A stretch of DNA of 14,730 nucleotides from CAYWVK01 sp964461865 (GTDB lineage: Bacteria > Patescibacteriota > Microgenomatia > Levybacterales > UBA12049): positions 1 to 14,730 of the forward strand of contig CAYWVK010000012.1 of the NCBI GenBank assembly GCA_964461865.1, written 5' to 3'. This document shows positions 13,444 through 14,730 of the stretch, one piece after another. Every line of letters starts with the position of its first letter. Positions within the stretch are counted from its first letter, which is position 1. The position numbers and the translations under genes are program-made. The notes below the pieces were generated by a model. The model was given only the letters and a program-made list of their open reading frames with translations, was not told where the DNA came from and ran no database searches.

Positions 13444-13464
13444 TGTTATAATATCATTATGACA
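13444..13464 (+). promoter_or_regulatory. Extended -10 promoter and palindromic operator of the toxin-antitoxin operon
   Basis: TG-T-TATAAT (13444-13452) is a perfect extended -10 element whose end is 6 bases from the antitoxin ATG at 13459. The same bases form a 21-base near-perfect palindrome: TGT-T-ATAAT, centre ATC, ATTAT-G-ACA, with eight of nine pairs matching. It covers the -10 box and the start codon, an ideal place for autorepression by an antitoxin or antitoxin-toxin complex. Confidence 0.6.
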
Positions 13465-13584
13465 AATACTGCAGTAAAAAAATACGAAAAAAATAACCCT
13501 AAAAAAGCACAAATAATAAAAAAAGCTATTAATAAAGGCATAAAACAATATGAAGAAACCTTCCGAAGGCTTGCGACAGCATAA
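13459..13584 (+). CDS. Probable antitoxin of the Doc/Fic pair, 41 residues
   Basis: The small reading frame begins MTNTAVKKYEKNNPKKAQII and ends YEETFRRLATA before TAA at 13582-13584. It is very basic and predicted to be mostly helical. It overlaps the following Doc-type toxin gene by 35 bases in another frame, starts right after a perfect extended -10 box, and its start lies in a palindrome that could be its operator. The antitoxin role is inferred from size, position and overlap; I see no Phd/AbrB DNA-binding motif. If it works by binding, the C-terminal helix is the likely contact with the toxin, as in Phd-Doc. Confidence 0.65.
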   Translation: MTNTAVKKYEKNNPKKAQIIKKAINKGIKQYEETFRRLATA

Positions 13585-14044
13585 TTGGATAGAAATAGAA
13601 GACTTCGAATTTATTTGTTTTAATCTTGCTAGAAAATTAATGTCTTTTGATGAGCCAATTCCAGATTATTCAACTAGAGATAACTCTCTTTTGGAGTCTT
13701 CTCTTGCTTCACCAAAAAATGTATTTTATAACACTGAAAACCCAACCTTAGTTGATTTAACAGCAGCCTTGTTTTATTCATTAATAAAAAATCATCCTTT
13801 TGCGAACGGTAATAAAAGAATTGCTGTAATAACAATCCTAATTTTTCTAAGACTTAATGATAAATGGCTCAATATTCCACAAATGCTCTTATACAAGCTA
13901 GCGATTATAGTTGCAAATTCCTTACCAAAAGAAAGAGAAAAAGTGATAGTTGATTTAAAAAAGATGTTTGATGATTATATTATTGATTATGATGATTTTG
14001 AGGGAAAAATGAAAGAAACATTAAAAAAGTTAAAAAGGAATTAG
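13550..14044 (+). CDS. doc: Doc/Fic-family toxin (death-on-curing type)
   Basis: This 164-residue protein has the Fic/Doc active-site motif HPFANGNKRIA (residues 82-92), in which His82 would be catalytic, followed by a helix with a hydrophobic face (ITILIFLRLND). The upstream segment RDNSLLESSLASPKNVFY (43-60) matches the Doc family lead-in to the active site. The GNKR form, rather than GNGR, is the Doc-like type; characterised Doc phosphorylates EF-Tu, whereas many Fic proteins AMPylate. The Asp/Glu of the motif is Asn86. The reaction here is therefore inferred. The start overlaps the antitoxin gene, with AAAGG 11 bases upstream. The 3' end overlaps tyrS by 15 bases. Confidence 0.88.
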   Translation: MKKPSEGLRQHNWIEIEDFEFICFNLARKLMSFDEPIPDYSTRDNSLLESSLASPKNVFYNTENPTLVDLTAALFYSLIKNHPFANGNKRIAVITILIFLRLNDKWLNIPQMLLYKLAIIVANSLPKEREKVIVDLKKMFDDYIIDYDDFEGKMKETLKKLKRN

Positions 14045-14730
14045 TTTATAGTATTTATTTTTCCCTATTCTTAATATTCCCTCACTTGAAGTGTCGTCTG
14101 ATTTGATTTTTTTATCATTTAGGCTAAGTCCTTGCTGTTCTCCTAGTCTTTTAACAAAAGATTTACTATCAATAATATTTTTTTCGATTAATAAATCTTC
14201 AATTTTTTGATTTTTTTTAAATTTAATTTCAGGAATATCAGTTGGTAATTCTTTTTCTTGAACTATTTTTTTAAAGTTATCTTCAGCTTTTTTAGCGTCA
14301 TTTTCACTATATAATTCTTTAACAATTTCAAAAGCCAATCCTTTTTTAATTTGCATTGGATTTTCTCCACTCTTTAATTCTTTTTCTATTTCTTCTATCT
14401 TTGCCATTGGAATATTCGTTGCTAAGGTATAGTACTGGATAATTAAATCATCATTTATCGACATTGTTTTTGCATACATGTCATTTGGAGTATCGTTTAA
14501 CCAAATTGCATTACCATAAGACTTGCTCATTTTTCTGCCATCAGTTCCTTCCATAATAGGAACAGTTAGGGCAAATGATTCTTTACCTCTTAAATCTTTT
14601 TGAAGAGTTCTTCCTGCCTGGATATTAAATGTTTGGTCTGTTCCGCCTACTTGAACATCTGTATCCATGCAATAACTGTCATATCCTTGTGCAACAGGAT
14701 ATAAGACTTCGGAAAGATTAATCATTTTCC
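14030..14730 (-). CDS. tyrS: Tyrosyl-tRNA synthetase, C-terminal part
   Basis: TyrS is a class I synthetase that charges tRNA-Tyr. The frame is open to the right edge, so the N-terminal HIGH region is missing from the window and about 233 residues are visible. They include VQVGGTDQTFNIQAGR, a substrate-binding element of TyrS, and the class I signature GRKMSKSYGNAIWL. A linker follows, then a C-terminal S4-like RNA-binding domain (SFVKRLGEQQGLSLNDKKI) ending KYYKLIPF. The GGTDQ and KMSKS elements fit TyrS rather than TrpS. The stop at 14030-14032 lies within the 3' end of the toxin gene on the other strand. Confidence 0.95.
   Translation of the reverse strand, partial: KMINLSEVLYPVAQGYDSYCMDTDVQVGGTDQTFNIQAGRTLQKDLRGKESFALTVPIMEGTDGRKMSKSYGNAIWLNDTPNDMYAKTMSINDDLIIQYYTLATNIPMAKIEEIEKELKSGENPMQIKKGLAFEIVKELYSENDAKKAEDNFKKIVQEKELPTDIPEIKFKKNQKIEDLLIEKNIIDSKSFVKRLGEQQGLSLNDKKIKSDDTSSEGILRIGKNKYYKLIPF

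Noticed and set aside
1..14730. Recoding of TGA as glycine
   Set aside because: TGA ends several genes with well-defined C termini and takes part in ATGA overlaps (1783, 2295, 2792, 6363 and 8023-8026), so it works as a stop here.
1..14730. tRNA, rRNA, CRISPR arrays or insertion sequences
   Set aside because: No cloverleaf, repeat-spacer pattern, transposase motif or terminal inverted repeats were seen when reading both strands.

Overview
This AT-rich window carries compact, overlapping genes and looks like part of a Candidate Phyla Radiation (Patescibacteria) genome, possibly from the Microgenomates side. This is inferred from the gene set: a type IV pilus operon without the outer-membrane genes pilP and pilQ, a core translation block trimmed of rimM and rplS, a 120-residue NusB, and almost no Shine-Dalgarno sequences. 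TGA is used repeatedly as a stop, often as ATGA overlaps, so the TGA=Gly code of Gracilibacteria/Absconditabacteria does not apply.

Region 1 (1-7085, plus strand) is a type IV pilus assembly operon. It holds the C-terminal part of a cysteine-rich pilin, prepilin peptidase PilD, two GspG-like pilins, four minor pilins in the H-I-J-K order known from type II secretion and type IV pilus tip complexes, and the PilM-PilN-PilO inner-membrane platform. Most junctions overlap by 1-8 bases. A clear intrinsic terminator lies inside the first codons of pilD, so the pilin upstream is probably made in excess over the assembly genes. The motors PilB/PilT and the platform protein PilC are not in the window.

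Region 2 (7088-12495, minus strand) is housekeeping. It contains rpmF-nusB-rnc followed by rpsP-khpA-trmD, a histidine phosphatase with its own promoter, and a previously uncalled 34-residue membrane peptide gene followed by recG. trmD meets pilO tail to tail with a 2-base gap.

Region 3 (12496-14044) is accessory. It holds a frameshifted minus-strand gene remnant, a divergent 120-residue hypothetical gene, and a Doc/Fic-type toxin preceded by an overlapping 41-residue probable antitoxin with a palindromic operator. The toxin gene overlaps the 3' end of tyrS (minus strand, 5' end outside the window) by 15 bases.

The most general observation is a promoter rule. Seven genes that begin transcription units (rpsP, rpmF, the phosphatase, the small membrane gene, the remnant, the 120-residue hypothetical and the antitoxin) each have a sigma70-like -10 box ending only 6-10 bases before the start codon, usually with a -35 box at 17-base spacing and with no ribosome binding site. 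This predicts leaderless or nearly leaderless mRNAs. Genes inside operons are instead joined by overlapping stop and start codons.
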